64,000 bases of DNA, taken from NCBI RefSeq assembly GCF_028554725.1, contig NC_071671.1, positions 14,941,501-15,005,500 on the forward strand, given 5' to 3'. The translations under genes and the position numbers were made by a program. Below the pieces are notes generated by a model. That model saw only the letters and a program-made list of their open reading frames with translations, was not told the origin of the DNA and made no database searches. The stretch comes from Zeugodacus cucurbitae. Taxonomy: Eukaryota > Arthropoda > Insecta > Diptera > Tephritidae. The first letter of the stretch is position 1. Each line of letters begins with the position of its first letter. Shown here piece after piece: positions 24,779-36,163 of this stretch.

Positions 24779-25323
24779 TTTTTAGCTGTTCACTATACAA
24801 AACTTAAATTGCAAATGCAATTTACGCTCTTATCGCAGCTCTGTTATGCACACCACACAAAACTATAACTCGACGCTATGCTCTTGTCGCTGCTCTTATC
24901 GACGCTCTTATCGCTTATCGCAGCTCCGACATGCACGCAGCCTAAGGATAATTTTTTACCGAATATATCGGTACAGCTCTCATTTAAATTGATTTTATTC
25001 AGAGGAATTACATCGGATCATAAGTTCCCCTAGCTCTCATATACCCAATATTAGGGTCATCCGGTAGTATTTATACCGTATACATCATTTAATAGGTGAA
25101 AATTTTAAATAAGTATGCCTTGGATATAATATAGCTTGGTGCTAATGATTGAAATTAGTCCAGGAACTATCTCAGCTCCTATATATTAAAGATAAAAAAT
25201 TTCGTTATTCTAGTGGACGTCATGCCGAATATACAGGACGTACTGTGTGTTATCTTAATAACATTAAACAAGTAAATTGCGAGAGTATACATTTTTCGGT
25301 TACACATGAACTTAGCCCTTCCT

Positions 25324-25586
25324 TTAAAACATCTGTTATTCCTCTTTCATATATAGTCAAACAAACTTTAGAGCTTTCGCTATGCTTTCGGAATTTGTTT
25401 TTTTTTACACATCAATTAAATATATCTAAAATATTTCAAAATTATACTTCAATAATTTGTTTGACACAAATAAAAGTCATATACTCGTTAAATACACATA
25501 TATTTATTTGAAAGTCAAGTAAAGCTTTTAAATAGGATAACTTAAATGTATCGATTACAGTAAGCTTGTATTATCAATTTTAATTA
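25324..25586. other. No gene seen
   Basis: A short AT-rich interval between family A copy 3 and the acidic ORF. Nothing is recognised. Confidence 0.5.
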
Positions 25587-26039
25587 TTAATGAATGAAAT
25601 AGCCTTTATTTAAGGCTAAGAATTGACTAATTACCTCCATCGGCATGCTTCTAATATCATCCATATTGGGAAGATCAGCGCTTACTTTCTCTATATCTTC
25701 ATCTTCTTTTTCTACTACTTCATCATCTTCTTCTACTTCTTGTTCTTCATCGCTATCTTCTTTGTGCATATCTTCTTCAAATGAATCTAGATGTTCAATT
25801 CTCTTTTTGTATTTTGCCATATCTTCTTCAATGATCTTTTGAAGAATATTTACGAATTCCTTTACGCTCTCGATATTTCCTATCATCACTCTTGAAAGAT
25901 GTGTATAAAGTTCTTTTTCCCTCTTTGCGCTTTCGCTATTTTTCGAGTCTTCTACAAGTATACTTGATGTACTATTTGCGAATTCGTTTTCAGCTAAACT
26001 ACTTGTTGGCACTTCTCCAAGCTTGGGCCGCAATTCCAT
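25587..26039 (-). CDS. Acidic helical hypothetical protein
   Basis: An open minus-strand frame of about 150 codons from ATG at 26039, chosen for its good context (AACTATGG); the frame is open about 25 codons further upstream without a better ATG. It has a polar Ser/Asn-rich start, a helical middle (about residues 45-95, with ELYTHLSRVMIGNI and EFVNILQKIIEEDMAKY), and a strongly acidic tract (about residues 95-122, EEDDEVVEKEDEDIEKV). A donor-like GGAG|GTAATT at 25635/25634 means the last 16 codons could be intron read-through and the gene could continue. No family recognised; a nuclear or chaperone-like acidic protein is only a guess. Composition and length make it better than chance. Confidence 0.55.
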   Translation of the reverse strand: MELRPKLGEVPTSSLAENEFANSTSSILVEDSKNSESAKREKELYTHLSRVMIGNIESVKEFVNILQKIIEEDMAKYKKRIEHLDSFEEDMHKEDSDEEQEVEEDDEVVEKEDEDIEKVSADLPNMDDIRSMPMEVISQFLALNKGYFIH

Positions 26040-26181
26040 AGTTACAGGTTGAACTCGATTTATATCCTTATTTGAATGTAACTGTGCACCGCCGTAATCT
26101 GCTGACGGAGGCAATAAATGGTGCGCATAAAGACAGAGAACAACGATTTACAACGAAGTCTGCAGTGCACGAAAAAGTGTG

Positions 26182-26195
26182 TATACTTATATGGT
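26182..26195 (-). promoter_or_regulatory. Possible TATA element upstream of the acidic ORF
   Basis: On the minus strand CCATATAAGTATAC lies about 145 bp before the proposed ATG at 26039, a workable distance for a TATA box with a short leader. AT-rich DNA gives such matches by chance, so this is weak. Confidence 0.2.
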
Positions 26196-26299
26196 TCCAC
26201 GATGCCTAACGGTAAACGGAGATATCGACGGGCGTTTGAGTCGTAAGTTGGATAGTTAAATTGTTTAATTACGTGGGCACTAATCGCTGTTATACCCAA

Positions 26300-27835
26300 A
26301 AAAAAACGAGGCCGACTTTGTAATGCATCGCTAGTGCTTTTTATAGATCGAAAATTGCAAAAACAAAATTTTTAACTAAATTATTTGAAAAATTAAATTC
26401 ATTAACTGTAAAGTTGCAGCACAACACGATCTTGCTGTTCGGTCTTGTGTAACAAAAGTAACTGTTGATACTGAAGTAAAGTCGCTTTGACACAATCAAT
26501 ATAAAGGTTTGCTCAGTAAAACTGCTAATAAACAATAATGAAATACATTGGAATCTATATAATTCATATTTACTTATTATCGCTTAATGCGAAATTAAGA
26601 AATTACTAAATTTTTTATTTATAAAAACCACCAAAAGCGTTTGCAGAAAGCGCACTTCTCTCTCTTTTTTTGATTTGTTGGTAGATTAAAATATTTTTAA
26701 GAAACAAGAAAAGTATACTTAAAAAAACATATTCTCTTCTCTAAATAACTACTCTTTAAAAACCGCATTTATGAACCTATTACTATTGCTTTTGGTAACC
26801 GCTTATCTTATTGAACAACAAAAAAACACATATACTAACCTTCATTAAGTTACCTTTCAAATTCTCTGAGAAATTCATCTTAAAACAATCTGTCGGAAAT
26901 GGATTCAGATGATATATGTATCCCAGGTGGATATATTGCATGATTTCGTTAATTTTTGGTAGACTCTATATTGTAAACGTCTTAATGTTAACCGGAAGTT
27001 AGAAATTGATAAAGTTCAGTAGTTGTTGTATCGGTACACAACGGTACGGTTCTGTCCTATTCGGTGTCATATTATAATATAATATAATATAATGTAATAT
27101 TTTCAGCAGTATTATTTAAATATCGCACATTTTATTTCATATAAACGATAAAAAGTCAATTAGATTCTTTTTTGGCACTGGATAGTTGGAAGAAGTATGA
27201 ACCGATTTCATTTAATTTAGTTATCAAGTGAAACTTTACAAAGGGTATTGCCCGCACCAAATAGTTGTAAGCTATATAAATTCCGGTGCAATGTAAGTGA
27301 GATAATATGAAGTGGAGGTAAAAATGTTACTAAATTCGGTAAATGAGAAATAAGGAAATAAATATGAACCAATAGAATACATTTTGGGTATCATATCACC
27401 TTATAGTAAACACAATAGTGAGGGGAGCGTGAACTCGTCAAACTTTTTCTCAAAATAATTTTGAAGATAACAAATATTTGTTCGCCGAATGCAGTTGCTC
27501 ACTTCTTAGTCAGTATGCGCGAATTTCGAAAATAAGTGCACTCTTTATGAGTTGCCTAAATACAATGTTTGTTCGAGTATTTTTAAACCACAACAACAGC
27601 ATAAATAATTAGCAGCTGATAGCTTATGACATCATTTATAAGGCGGAGTTTTCTCACATATAATTGATGTTGTATTGTATTATTTGAAAGTACTGTGCTA
27701 AATGTACATTTTTATTTCTTAACCTGAAAAAAAATGTGTGTTATATTTTGTTTTAAATATTTCTCTGGGTGTGAAGGCCCGGTATTCCATAAGTTGCAGA
27801 ACATACCTCTATAATCATTATATTCTTATGTGTCG
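26300..27835. other. No gene seen; AT microsatellite
   Basis: AT-rich sequence with an (ATAAT)n-type run at about 27069-27101. No ORF above about 65 codons and no transposon ends are visible. Confidence 0.5.
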
Positions 27836-28120
27836 AAAACCTTATCTCAGGAACTACTCGACCAATTCCAGTGATTTCGGTTCTTAACATTTTCTTGGCA
27901 TCCTAATAGTATAGATTGAAAATGGTCGAAATGGATTAACAACCACGTCTACTTCCCATACTTCCTATATACGATAATTTAGAAGTCCATCTGAAACATT
28001 TACTTTACAATCTATAAATTCAGCAATAGTGAAGATTTCGGAATAGGAATGTGCCCAAAAACTGCATTGGTAGTATGACACCGCCGGACTAAAGATTGTC
28101 GAAACCGGACTATCTCCCAA
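27836..28120 (+). repeat. Dispersed repeat family A, internal fragment
   Basis: CAGGAACTACTCGACCAAT, then AACCACGTCTACTTCC and AGTGAAGATTTCGG, follow the same order as the interior of the copy at 55469-56692 (there 56220-56410). The ends of the family are missing, so this is a decayed fragment. Confidence 0.6.
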
Positions 28121-28355
28121 CGACGTACTTATTTTTATTTTTTCCGCTTTTCACTGTGGTTGATTTATTTGATTTAATTAATTATATTTCCATCTGCTCA
28201 TCAAAATTGCCATTTCTGTACAATATTCTATAACCCTACTGTAATTTATTGACACTTTTCACTTTCTATTATTTAAAATAATTTTTTTTTTTGATACACA
28301 CTTCGCAACTTTTACTTTTCTATGTACCACACTAATACAACTGAGTGCTGCTTAC

Positions 28356-28426
28356 CCGCGTTTTTCTCCCGCCGCTTCTGAATGCATTGCAATATCCTGC
28401 CGCAAAACGCTTTCAATGTCAGCCAT
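28356..28426 (-). CDS. Possible short first coding exon
   Basis: On minus, ATG in context TTAGCATGGCTGAC opens 23 codons (MADIESVLRQDIAMHSEAA then GEKR) and ends at a donor CGCGG|GTAAGC. The frame is also open upstream to about 28540 without an ATG. The composition looks like protein, but the exon is short and the partner exon is not found. Chance remains possible. Confidence 0.28.
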
Positions 28427-28540
28427 GCTAAATTCCCGCTTGGCTGTTTCACATACATATGTATACTTGTTTCCATTTGTGTTTCGCTGTTGTTCTTTTA
28501 AATGGATCGAAATTGTATTGATATTTGCGCTGCTCGGCAC

Positions 28541-31082
28541 TTGCCATTGGCAATATTTGCATCCTTAAAGCGTCGCACAGCATAGCGGCACAGCCTCATA
28601 CCCAGCTGCATACATACTGTAATTATTTAGACTTGATAGTTCTGAGAAAATATATTTGTGTGTATTTGCTTCTGTTCTCCCGCTTTGTCCAACAAAATAC
28701 ACAGCATGCAAAAAATGTTTTTACATCCTTCCTTAGCTTCGATCTTTCAAGTTTATGGGATAAATGCTGCCATGAGGGCTTTGCTAACGCTCGCCAAGTA
28801 TGCATTTGTGTGCGGTTGTTTGAATTATACGTGACTTTAAGCGCATTCTAAAGGACTTTTAGGGATAAGGCTTTCTCAGAAAGTTTGTTTGAAAAATTGG
28901 ATTAAAAATATGCAAAAATCCGGTTCAAATGAAACTTCAGTATTTACTAGTTTATAATTATAATAATAGTTTATAATTTATAAGAATACACAAAACCACA
29001 CTTTAAAAATAATTTGTATAAAATAATATAAACCAAGCAATTAAAATGTCATTAGTAGTACAAAATTAACTAAGTTTTCATAATTTGTTTATTAAAATGT
29101 CGCGCTATTTTCAGACAATAAATAGTTCAAATTAAAATTTAGAATTTGCTGCCGGAAACGAATCGCTAATATCACTGCGGTTAACCATTTCATTTGCTGT
29201 AATTACACTTAGCGCACATATTTGATGCTTTATTAAAGCTTTTAGTTTATAAAGATTAAATTTCGTTATAAATTAATATAGACGTACATAGGTGAAGCAG
29301 ACAGTGCTTAGAATGAAAAGCGGACTGCATGGTGGAGCAAATGTAAAAATTTTCTGACAAAAAAGTATTAAAAAAGGAGTCAAGATATGAGAAATATTTA
29401 CCTATGTTGGATAGAGCTGCACAAGCTTTTAGCTTAAATTCTGACAGGAATTCAGCATAAATATTTTAAGAACGAACGTTAGAGGTAATATGAAATCTCC
29501 GAATATATTTCAGGAATGAAAACGCCAACATAATATCCTCTCGAGGATGTATAATGGGTAACGTTGTATTCTACGCTACGACTATTTTTTTGATGGCATT
29601 ATTTTCAAGACATTTCCTGTAGATACATGTCTTAGAAAAGTGATATAACTTGTTTTCGATTTGTATCACAGATTGAACAAAATTGCCTTTATCATTTATA
29701 TGAACCTTAAAAATTATTAAAAAAAATAAAATAAATTACTTTTCTAAAACATTTTATTCAAATATTATTTTTTTATTTTTAGTTCATTAACAGTATGTAA
29801 ATCAAATTTGACACACTATACATATATTTGATTCTTTTATCACTTGCTTGCTAATCTAAATAGTTTACCATATTATCAATAATGATTTTAGGCCGTTTAT
29901 TTCACCGTTTTCCACATTGGTATAAAAATAACACTTTCAAATATTCACCAACGGAAATTGCCATTAATTATTATCTACACATAAAATCTAACCATATGAT
30001 TGCTAATTTGGGATTTACTTAAGTTATTAATAAATTGATAAGTTCATATGTATTATTTAGAGCGTCAATATGGTGCACTTGCCATGGATTTCAATTTCTT
30101 AAATATTATATTTATTTAAATTCGACTTCATTTAGCTAAACTGGATGGTTAAATTTATATGACTGTATTGTGCTCTTCATTATTCCTTATTGTCAAACAT
30201 TTGATAGTAGTGAATCGAACAAGAATTGGTATAAATTACATAATCTCGTATAATAAAGTTTATACTCGAAGAAAAATGCTCAAAATTTTATAAAGCATTG
30301 TAAAAAGTTCTCGAAATTTCATAAATTCTATTGGCTTATAGAACAAGCACTCAGCACTCATAACTTGAGATAATAATTTTAAAGTACTGTCCCTAATCAA
30401 GAGGAACAGAGAAGTGGCTCAAAAATTCAATTCATACTTTTTAATGATTGATGACCAAATAAACTCAGCGAATATGAAATGGATTAAGCTGCAGAATATG
30501 TGCAAGACTGTATAGTCGTCTGAGCAATTGATTGGGTGTGTGTGAGCTTTCAGGAAGAATGCTAACACTTTTGCGGTAGTATATTGTAGGAATTTTTGTT
30601 ACTTTCCTTGTGAGCACAACTTAGTTTCCCATTGCTTGGGTTGGTGATTGAGATTACGGTTTGGTGAATACGCTGTTGGCTTGACTGCTTGTCGCTGGAC
30701 CATTGTGATGGTGCTGTTGGTCAATGGTTTTGATGTTTGCGGTTAAGCGCATACGTATACGTTTTCTTAGACCTTTCTCATTGTTGAGTAATTGTATTTG
30801 CTATTTTATGATTATTTACTTAAGATGTGTGCGTTTTTTGTTTTTTTAACATCCGGTTACCTTCCACTATGTGGTTGCTTATTTTTCCGGAATTTATTTA
30901 TTTTTTTTTTTGTGATTGGATCAAGCAGTGTGTTTCGATAGTCGGATTATAACCATAGAGCTTTAATAGAAAAACAAAAAAAAAAATTAATATAATGAAT
31001 GTGATAGATTTTTCCAAAAAAATAATATTATTTAACCGCTAAACTTGCCAGATTTAGAAGCCGCTAAAAGCAACAAAAAATA
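28541..31082. other. Gene-poor stretch
   Basis: About 2.5 kb of very AT-rich DNA (28900-30300 especially). I see only short AT-driven frames and no repeat family members. Confidence 0.5.
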
Positions 31083-31895
31083 TTAATGTAGTGACTTTTG
31101 AAACCATTCGACTTTAGTGCGATTTTCCCATCTTTCCAACTCCTTGAAGCCAAACCACACAAATAACTGGAATGCCATAGCGTTTGAGTTGTAAAAGACA
31201 AATTTAATGAGGTATTCACCGGTGGGAATCGGTAGCATCAAGTTTGTATGCAATGGCCTGAAGCGATCGACTATGAACTCGCCCTGAAATAAAATACAAC
31301 ATATATAAGCGAGAATTAAGTCCACAAAAATGTTATGTTGCAACCGACATCATAAGGACATGAGTGATTGGCATTCGTGTACTTCTCTATCAGTTTGATT
31401 AATATGCCCAAATATAGAGCGCTCTTACGCGTTTTCAGAAACTCGCAAGCGTCGAAAGTTTTATTGATAAAGAAGGGTTGATAATAGTTGTACTTGCGCA
31501 GCAGTTCAATATGCAACTGAAAATATTAATATTTATAACTATAAATTTTGAAGATATACGACAATGTCAAATTAATGCTCATTTTGAGTTACATTGCAAT
31601 TGTAAACTTTTCTTAGTAGCTGCACGCGAACTGTCGCCTCAGTAACGTCCCGTTTCACCGCCTTCAGGCGACACACATTCAGACGTAGCAACGTTTTATC
31701 GGTAACATTACACTCTATTTTGGTCATCTTGAAGAAAGCTGCGGCATGCTTTAGGCGTTGTTTTTTTTTAGAGTAATGAGAACATTTTAATATTTTATAT
31801 TAATTTAATTCCACAAACATGTTTTCACTTACAAGTTCGCAGAAAAATGTTTGTACAACAAAAATCAATAAAAATTTGCGACTAATACTCGGCAT
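31083..31895 (-). CDS. DUF1091 family secreted protein, four exons
   Basis: Model on minus: exon 1 31895-31833 (21 codons, ends at donor CTT|GTAAGT), exon 2 31748-31593, exon 3 31516-31349 (acceptor ATATTTTCAG), exon 4 31283-31083 (acceptor TTATTTCAG, TAA stop). Introns are 84, 76 and 65 nt, all in phase 0, giving about 195 residues. The exon 2 acceptor (CTAAAG) and the exon 3 donor (GAT|GTCGGT) are weak but keep the frame. Exon 1 gives a hydrophobic signal peptide (KFLLIFVVQTFFC). Exons 2-4 carry DUF1091 hallmarks: KMTKIECNVTDKTL, NVCRLKAVKRD, LRKYNYYQPFFINKTFDAC, NHSCPYD and the closing PIPTGEYLIKFVFYN. These are small secreted, cysteine-bearing fly proteins, usually in multigene families, with no settled function. 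It may sit in an intron of a larger gene. The family call is firm, the exact splice sites less so. Confidence 0.85.
31833..31895 (-). other. Exon 1 of the DUF1091 gene (signal peptide)
   Basis: The ATG at 31895 is followed by a basic residue and about 14 hydrophobic residues, then Cys-Glu-Leu, then the consensus donor GTAAGT. Placing the signal peptide on its own exon gives exactly 21 codons with phase 0. Confidence 0.7.
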
Positions 31896-32214
31896 GTTGT
31901 ACCTGCTTTTACACAAAAATCGTGATTAATATGATCGCATCGTTCAAAAACATTACTCAGTCAAATTAATGAGCTTTTAATAGTAATGAAATTTTAGTTA
32001 TTTTTGCTACAAATTATTTGGAATTATTAAATAAATGTCTATTAATTCAAATCAGAAAATAATTAGTTAGCCAAAAAATACTATAGAAATGCCTTTAGCC
32101 AACAACTGTAAATGTAAAAATATAATGAATGAGAACAGTATTCGCTGGTTAATTGTACTACAAAAATTGTGGGCTCTACAAACCTTAAGCAAACGATTTT
32201 GCGAAAAGCTCTAC
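31896..32214. other. Upstream region of the DUF1091 gene
   Basis: AT-rich sequence with no clear TATA box at a sensible distance. Nothing else is recognised. Confidence 0.45.
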
Positions 32215-32412
32215 GAGATATCTTGACAAAATGATGTGGGCATATAGTGTAGCTTGGTGTTAAATATAAAAGAAATCGGCCTAGGAATTACCCCATCCCT
32301 CATATATTATATACATTGATTTTCGTTATTACAGTCGACTTTATGCCGAATATAATAAATTGCGAGAATATAAAATGTTGGGTTACACTCGAAATTAACC
32401 CTTCCTTACTTG
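32215..32412 (+). repeat. Dispersed repeat family A, 3' end fragment
   Basis: TGTAGCTTGGTGTTAA, GAATTACCCCATCCCTCATA and the end block GCGAGAATATAAAATG plus TTAACCCTTCCTTACTTG match the end of family A copies, in plus orientation. Confidence 0.65.
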
Positions 32413-34750
32413 TTTCTATCTCTTTATTAAGCGAGTCTACGTTCATCCAACAAAGGGGAGTAATTTCTACGCGTCTATCTGTCTGACACTTGTCGCAGTT
32501 GTATCGAAAATGCTTTTCGCCATCAACTAAACGTGCCGCATGTTTTCGTTGTTTAAACGCTCGCATTTTGTACGCATTATGCTTACAGTGCTGTGAGTGG
32601 CAACATTTGGCCTTCAATGCGTGTTAGCATTGAAGATTTTATTGGAAAACTTTCGGTGGCCACCGACGCAAACTCATATTCCTATTCGTTTGAGTATGTG
32701 GAAGTTGTGTTGTATTTTGCATGCAGACTACGCAGTAGATTTGCAACAACAAACGGAACGTGCTGTAATTATGCAGAAAAAGTTCGGCATGTCAGGCGCC
32801 TGCTGTTATGCTTCGAAATGTTGGTTTAAGTAGTTTTGTAGGGAAAGTAACATCCTTATGTACTTTCGTACGTATGTTAATGTGTTATAGGAGTATAGGT
32901 GTGGGCGATTAATGTGCTTCTGCTCAGTCGTGCAAATTAGGTTACTCTGCATTTGCTGTGGAGATTAGAAATTTTTTCTGGTATCACATTATGCAAAACT
33001 ATTACAGATGTTAGATTTTTGTACTGTCGATGATTTATTCCGATAACGTCTTGTTCTACTGGATGATTTGAAGTGTGGTGTTCTCTTTCTTTCGCCGAGA
33101 CGTATACATTTTCGAGATATTTCGTGTACTAAATGATGTTAAAGGATCGATATCCTCATATTCGGTATTAAGAGTTCGGACCAATGTCAATATTCTGGCT
33201 GATATGAGTCATTCGGAAAAACACATTCGACTTTAAGGAAAATTATAGATATAAGTTAAACTTAAAATATTTTGTTTAATATTACTTCTCTGATATATTG
33301 CAGTTTTTAATCTGTATATTGCTACATTGAGAATATGAAGTGCACATTAAAACAAACTAGCAAGCTACATCAACTAGTTGCGAATTTGAAACACTTACCG
33401 AAAAACTTTTCAAAATTGTATGATACATGGAGAAATTATTGTTATGATGTGTAAATTGTACTCCAAGTACAACTTATATTCATACATAAAGTTTAAGTTA
33501 TTACAGTTGCTTTTCAACAAAGGTACCTGATATGTTGCAAGCGGTAGTAAGCTTTGAAATTATATTTCTGATACAACATCAGTCGCCAGTAGCAAAGACG
33601 CTTTCGTTTACAATGCATAAATATGCATATACATATATTTCAGTCGCAACACTGCATTGTTACTACAGCTGATGGGTATATTTACATAAAACATGGAGTG
33701 AGCAGCATTTTGTGTGTACGTATATCTGTTTATGTCTCTTGGTGCGGTCAAAAGCAATTGAGTCCTTCTTGCTAAAGCACTCATGCACCTCTATACTCCT
33801 CTATGCTACGATACTATATGTATACATATATTGGTCTGGTAATTTCGACATTACTGCCATAGCGTATAATGTTTTTGTGAATTCATAAATGACAACTTAT
33901 GGGCTAGTCATACAAGCGAATAAATGCTCCAGTGTGCTGAGTCCTTCGCAGTTAATGCTTGTACAAGAAGAAAACTGTACGAAAGTCATGGGAATTGCAC
34001 ATATGTACAATGGAAAAAACTCAAGTGTGGTCTGAGGAGATAAAATAAAAACCGAAACAGTTGTGTGAATACTTGCGGGAAAACAATAAATGTTGGTAGC
34101 TTATGGTTTGAAATTTGTCCTTCTTTTTGAGATTTTCACATTTGTCCGTATTCTTTATTTACTTACCTTTTCATTATTTTAAATATTATTTTTCTCTTAG
34201 CTCGCATATCATATATCCTCTTAAATGCAACTTGATATATTTTACTCAGCTCCTTGCCGAATATAAATCTTTTGCATTTTCGATTCCATTTTCAAAAGAT
34301 TTTGTTCTCCACCATTGTGCTCAGAGCAAATTAATTAACATCACTCATACGCCCGCGTACTCTCAAATAATGTGTGCTATTTTCTTTGCTTCATTTTTCC
34401 CGAAACACTTAATTATTGTACAAGTGGTTTTGTTGCTGCAACTTTGTGTCTGTGCCTTGAGTAATTTATTGCTGTTTGTTGAATTTGTGCAAAAAATTTT
34501 AATTTATAATTTGTTGGTTGCTTTCTATTATAACACTCCTTTGGCTTCGGTCTCTCTCTCTCTCTCTCTCTGTCTACTTTCACTCCTATTTACTCCTGTA
34601 CAAATCAAGTGAAATGCTTTTGGTGTTCATTTGCCGCATAATTGGCAACAATAGATGGTTCTGGCATTATAATAGCTGTCTTTATGGAATGTGAAATTTG
34701 CAAATATTTCAGCTCGGAATAAACATGTCCTTTTGAGAAATTCCACTCAC
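32413..34750. other. No supported gene
   Basis: Two overlapping plus-strand frames of 78 codons (32593-32833) start near the same place and compete with each other. Neither has a motif. A (TC)n run occupies 34551-34571. The 165-codon plus frame at 34115-34612 is a low-complexity Phe/Leu/Tyr/Ser translation and looks like chance. Confidence 0.45.
34551..34571. repeat. (TC)n microsatellite
   Basis: About 21 nt of uninterrupted TC dinucleotides. Such runs can bind GAGA factor in flies, but no promoter is seen nearby. Confidence 0.8.
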
Positions 34751-34842
34751 CGTAAAGGGTCGCCAGTCCCTTGCTTGCTCGCTTGATATTGTAATTAAAA
34801 TCTCTTGAATTTTTCAAATCGAAAGCATGTGGGTGTGAGCAA
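34751..34842 (-). CDS. Possible internal coding exon
   Basis: A 92-nt minus-strand segment is bounded by an acceptor ATTTCCTCAG and the consensus donor TACG|GTGAGT and is open throughout: CSHPHAFDLKNSRDFNYN then IKRASKGLATLY. It enters needing two bases from the previous exon and leaves one base over. The protein is not recognised and the exon is short, so support is limited to the matching splice sites. Confidence 0.3.
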
Positions 34843-36163
34843 CTGAGGAAATTCTATGAATATAACACACAATAAAAGGAAAATTTAGTTATTTACTGTA
34901 TGAGTAAGAATATGCTTGTTATTAAGTATAGTACGACAACTATATAAAAACTGAAAGTTTAATAAATCCGGAAAAAGTTTTCATACAACTGCCGCGGAGA
35001 GTGCAAAAACTGTAGAGTTCAATCTGACAATCTAAATGAAATACTATAAGTAAAAAAATCCACACAAAATAGGTGAGCCGATAACTCCATCATCAGTGGA
35101 CAGTTTAATGATAATAAATTTTTAATCGAACAAAGGTCTGATAAATAACCTATAGAAAACCATAATACTAATAAACTATAGGTGTAAAACAAAATGCCGG
35201 AAGTAGGTTCGTGTATCCGCATCCTCTTTGCAATAGGATCATGTGACCGCACACTCTGCTGATTTTATAAAAAGAATAGCCAAAACGTGCAGCTTCTGGA
35301 ATGCTGTGGGTCTCATCTTGCACCTCGTAAAATTGGCGGTCAGAACATTAAACAACAAATAAATCGATTCAGCTCTGCATATAGTTATATTCTTCAAAGG
35401 ATATACATATCCCAACGCTCTTATAAAATTATATTTTTATACAGCACTTTGTTGTTGTTTGTTTCACCCTTTAGTGCAGGTGATAAATTTAACCCTGACA
35501 TGGCGTGCACCTGCTCGTCGCTCGACTACCCGGTCGAGCTTATGCTTCGGAGCATTCAGATTTGTGTGTGTGTTGATGTGCAGCGCCCAGCCGAGTGGCG
35601 GAATTTTCGTTTTGCTGCTCTTCAGCTACTCTGTACTTTGTAGAGGGTCTGCTATTTAGAGCTTGCCTTGCCACATCATATCGCCACATTTTCACTTGCC
35701 AGCACATTGCACTTACCTGATGCGCATTTTTCACTTTTGCACTATTTATTTAAAATTAAAATAATTTATTTGATTTTATTTTGCATCTGTATGTGCATTA
35801 CTTTTTATATATTTACTAGTGATAATAGACTGCTTTTAGGCGAGGGTAAGGGTGATGAATATGAATGTGTGTGTATTATTAATTAATTATTAAGGAGTTT
35901 CAAGAGCTTTACACTTTTTCTATATATAGTAGTAGATGGTACAGAAGTTTGGAAATGAATTGGGAAAATCCTCGGCAACTTATTACCAATATGTCCAACG
36001 TTTAAATGTCCTTTCAATTAATTTGCATAAATATCAAAAAAAATTTCACTACTACTCTTGTTTTCGCCTCAATACCAACAGCTAATCAACTTTTTCACTC
36101 TTACATATACCTATTTCAACACTAATCACTTCTTTTATTGTATCTTTTTGCTTTCGTCCTTAG
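34843..36163. other. No supported gene
   Basis: A GC-richer patch at 35480-35700 gives overlapping frames on both strands with no recognisable motif. The rest is AT-rich. The patch could be regulatory or an unrecognised exon. Confidence 0.4.

Larger units (their letters stand above)
24153..24942. mobile_element. PIF/Harbinger element, internally deleted, 51-bp TIRs
   Basis: The ends are perfect inverted repeats of about 51 bp starting GGCTGCGTGCATGTCGG, containing GATAAGCGATAAGAGCG. A 3-bp TAA duplication flanks both ends (24150-24152 and 24943-24945), as expected for PIF/Harbinger (TWA). Inside are the 5' ends of the two usual genes in convergent arrangement: a MADF protein on plus and a transposase N-terminus on minus. 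Their 3' parts and the DDE catalytic domain are gone, so the element is non-autonomous. The clean TIRs suggest recent mobility. Confidence 0.9.
23960..25323 (+). repeat. Dispersed repeat family A, copy 3, split by a PIF element
   Basis: The left end TTTATACTCTCGCAAAATA followed by AACGGTTGTTTGTAAG and the right end GCGAGAGTATACATTTTTC followed by ACTTAGCCCTT match the family A ends. Taking out the 790-bp PIF/Harbinger insertion and its TSD leaves about 570 bp, so this is an internally shortened copy. It has no coding capacity of its own. Confidence 0.75.

Noticed and set aside
24635..24868. 77-codon plus-strand ORF inside the PIF element
   Set aside because: Antisense to the recognisable transposase fragment.
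32593..32833. Two overlapping 78-codon plus-strand ORFs
   Set aside because: They start four bases apart in different frames and neither has support over the other.
34115..34612. 165-codon plus-strand ORF
   Set aside because: Low-complexity Phe/Leu/Tyr/Ser text in T-rich DNA ending in a (TC)n run; no motif, no splice context.
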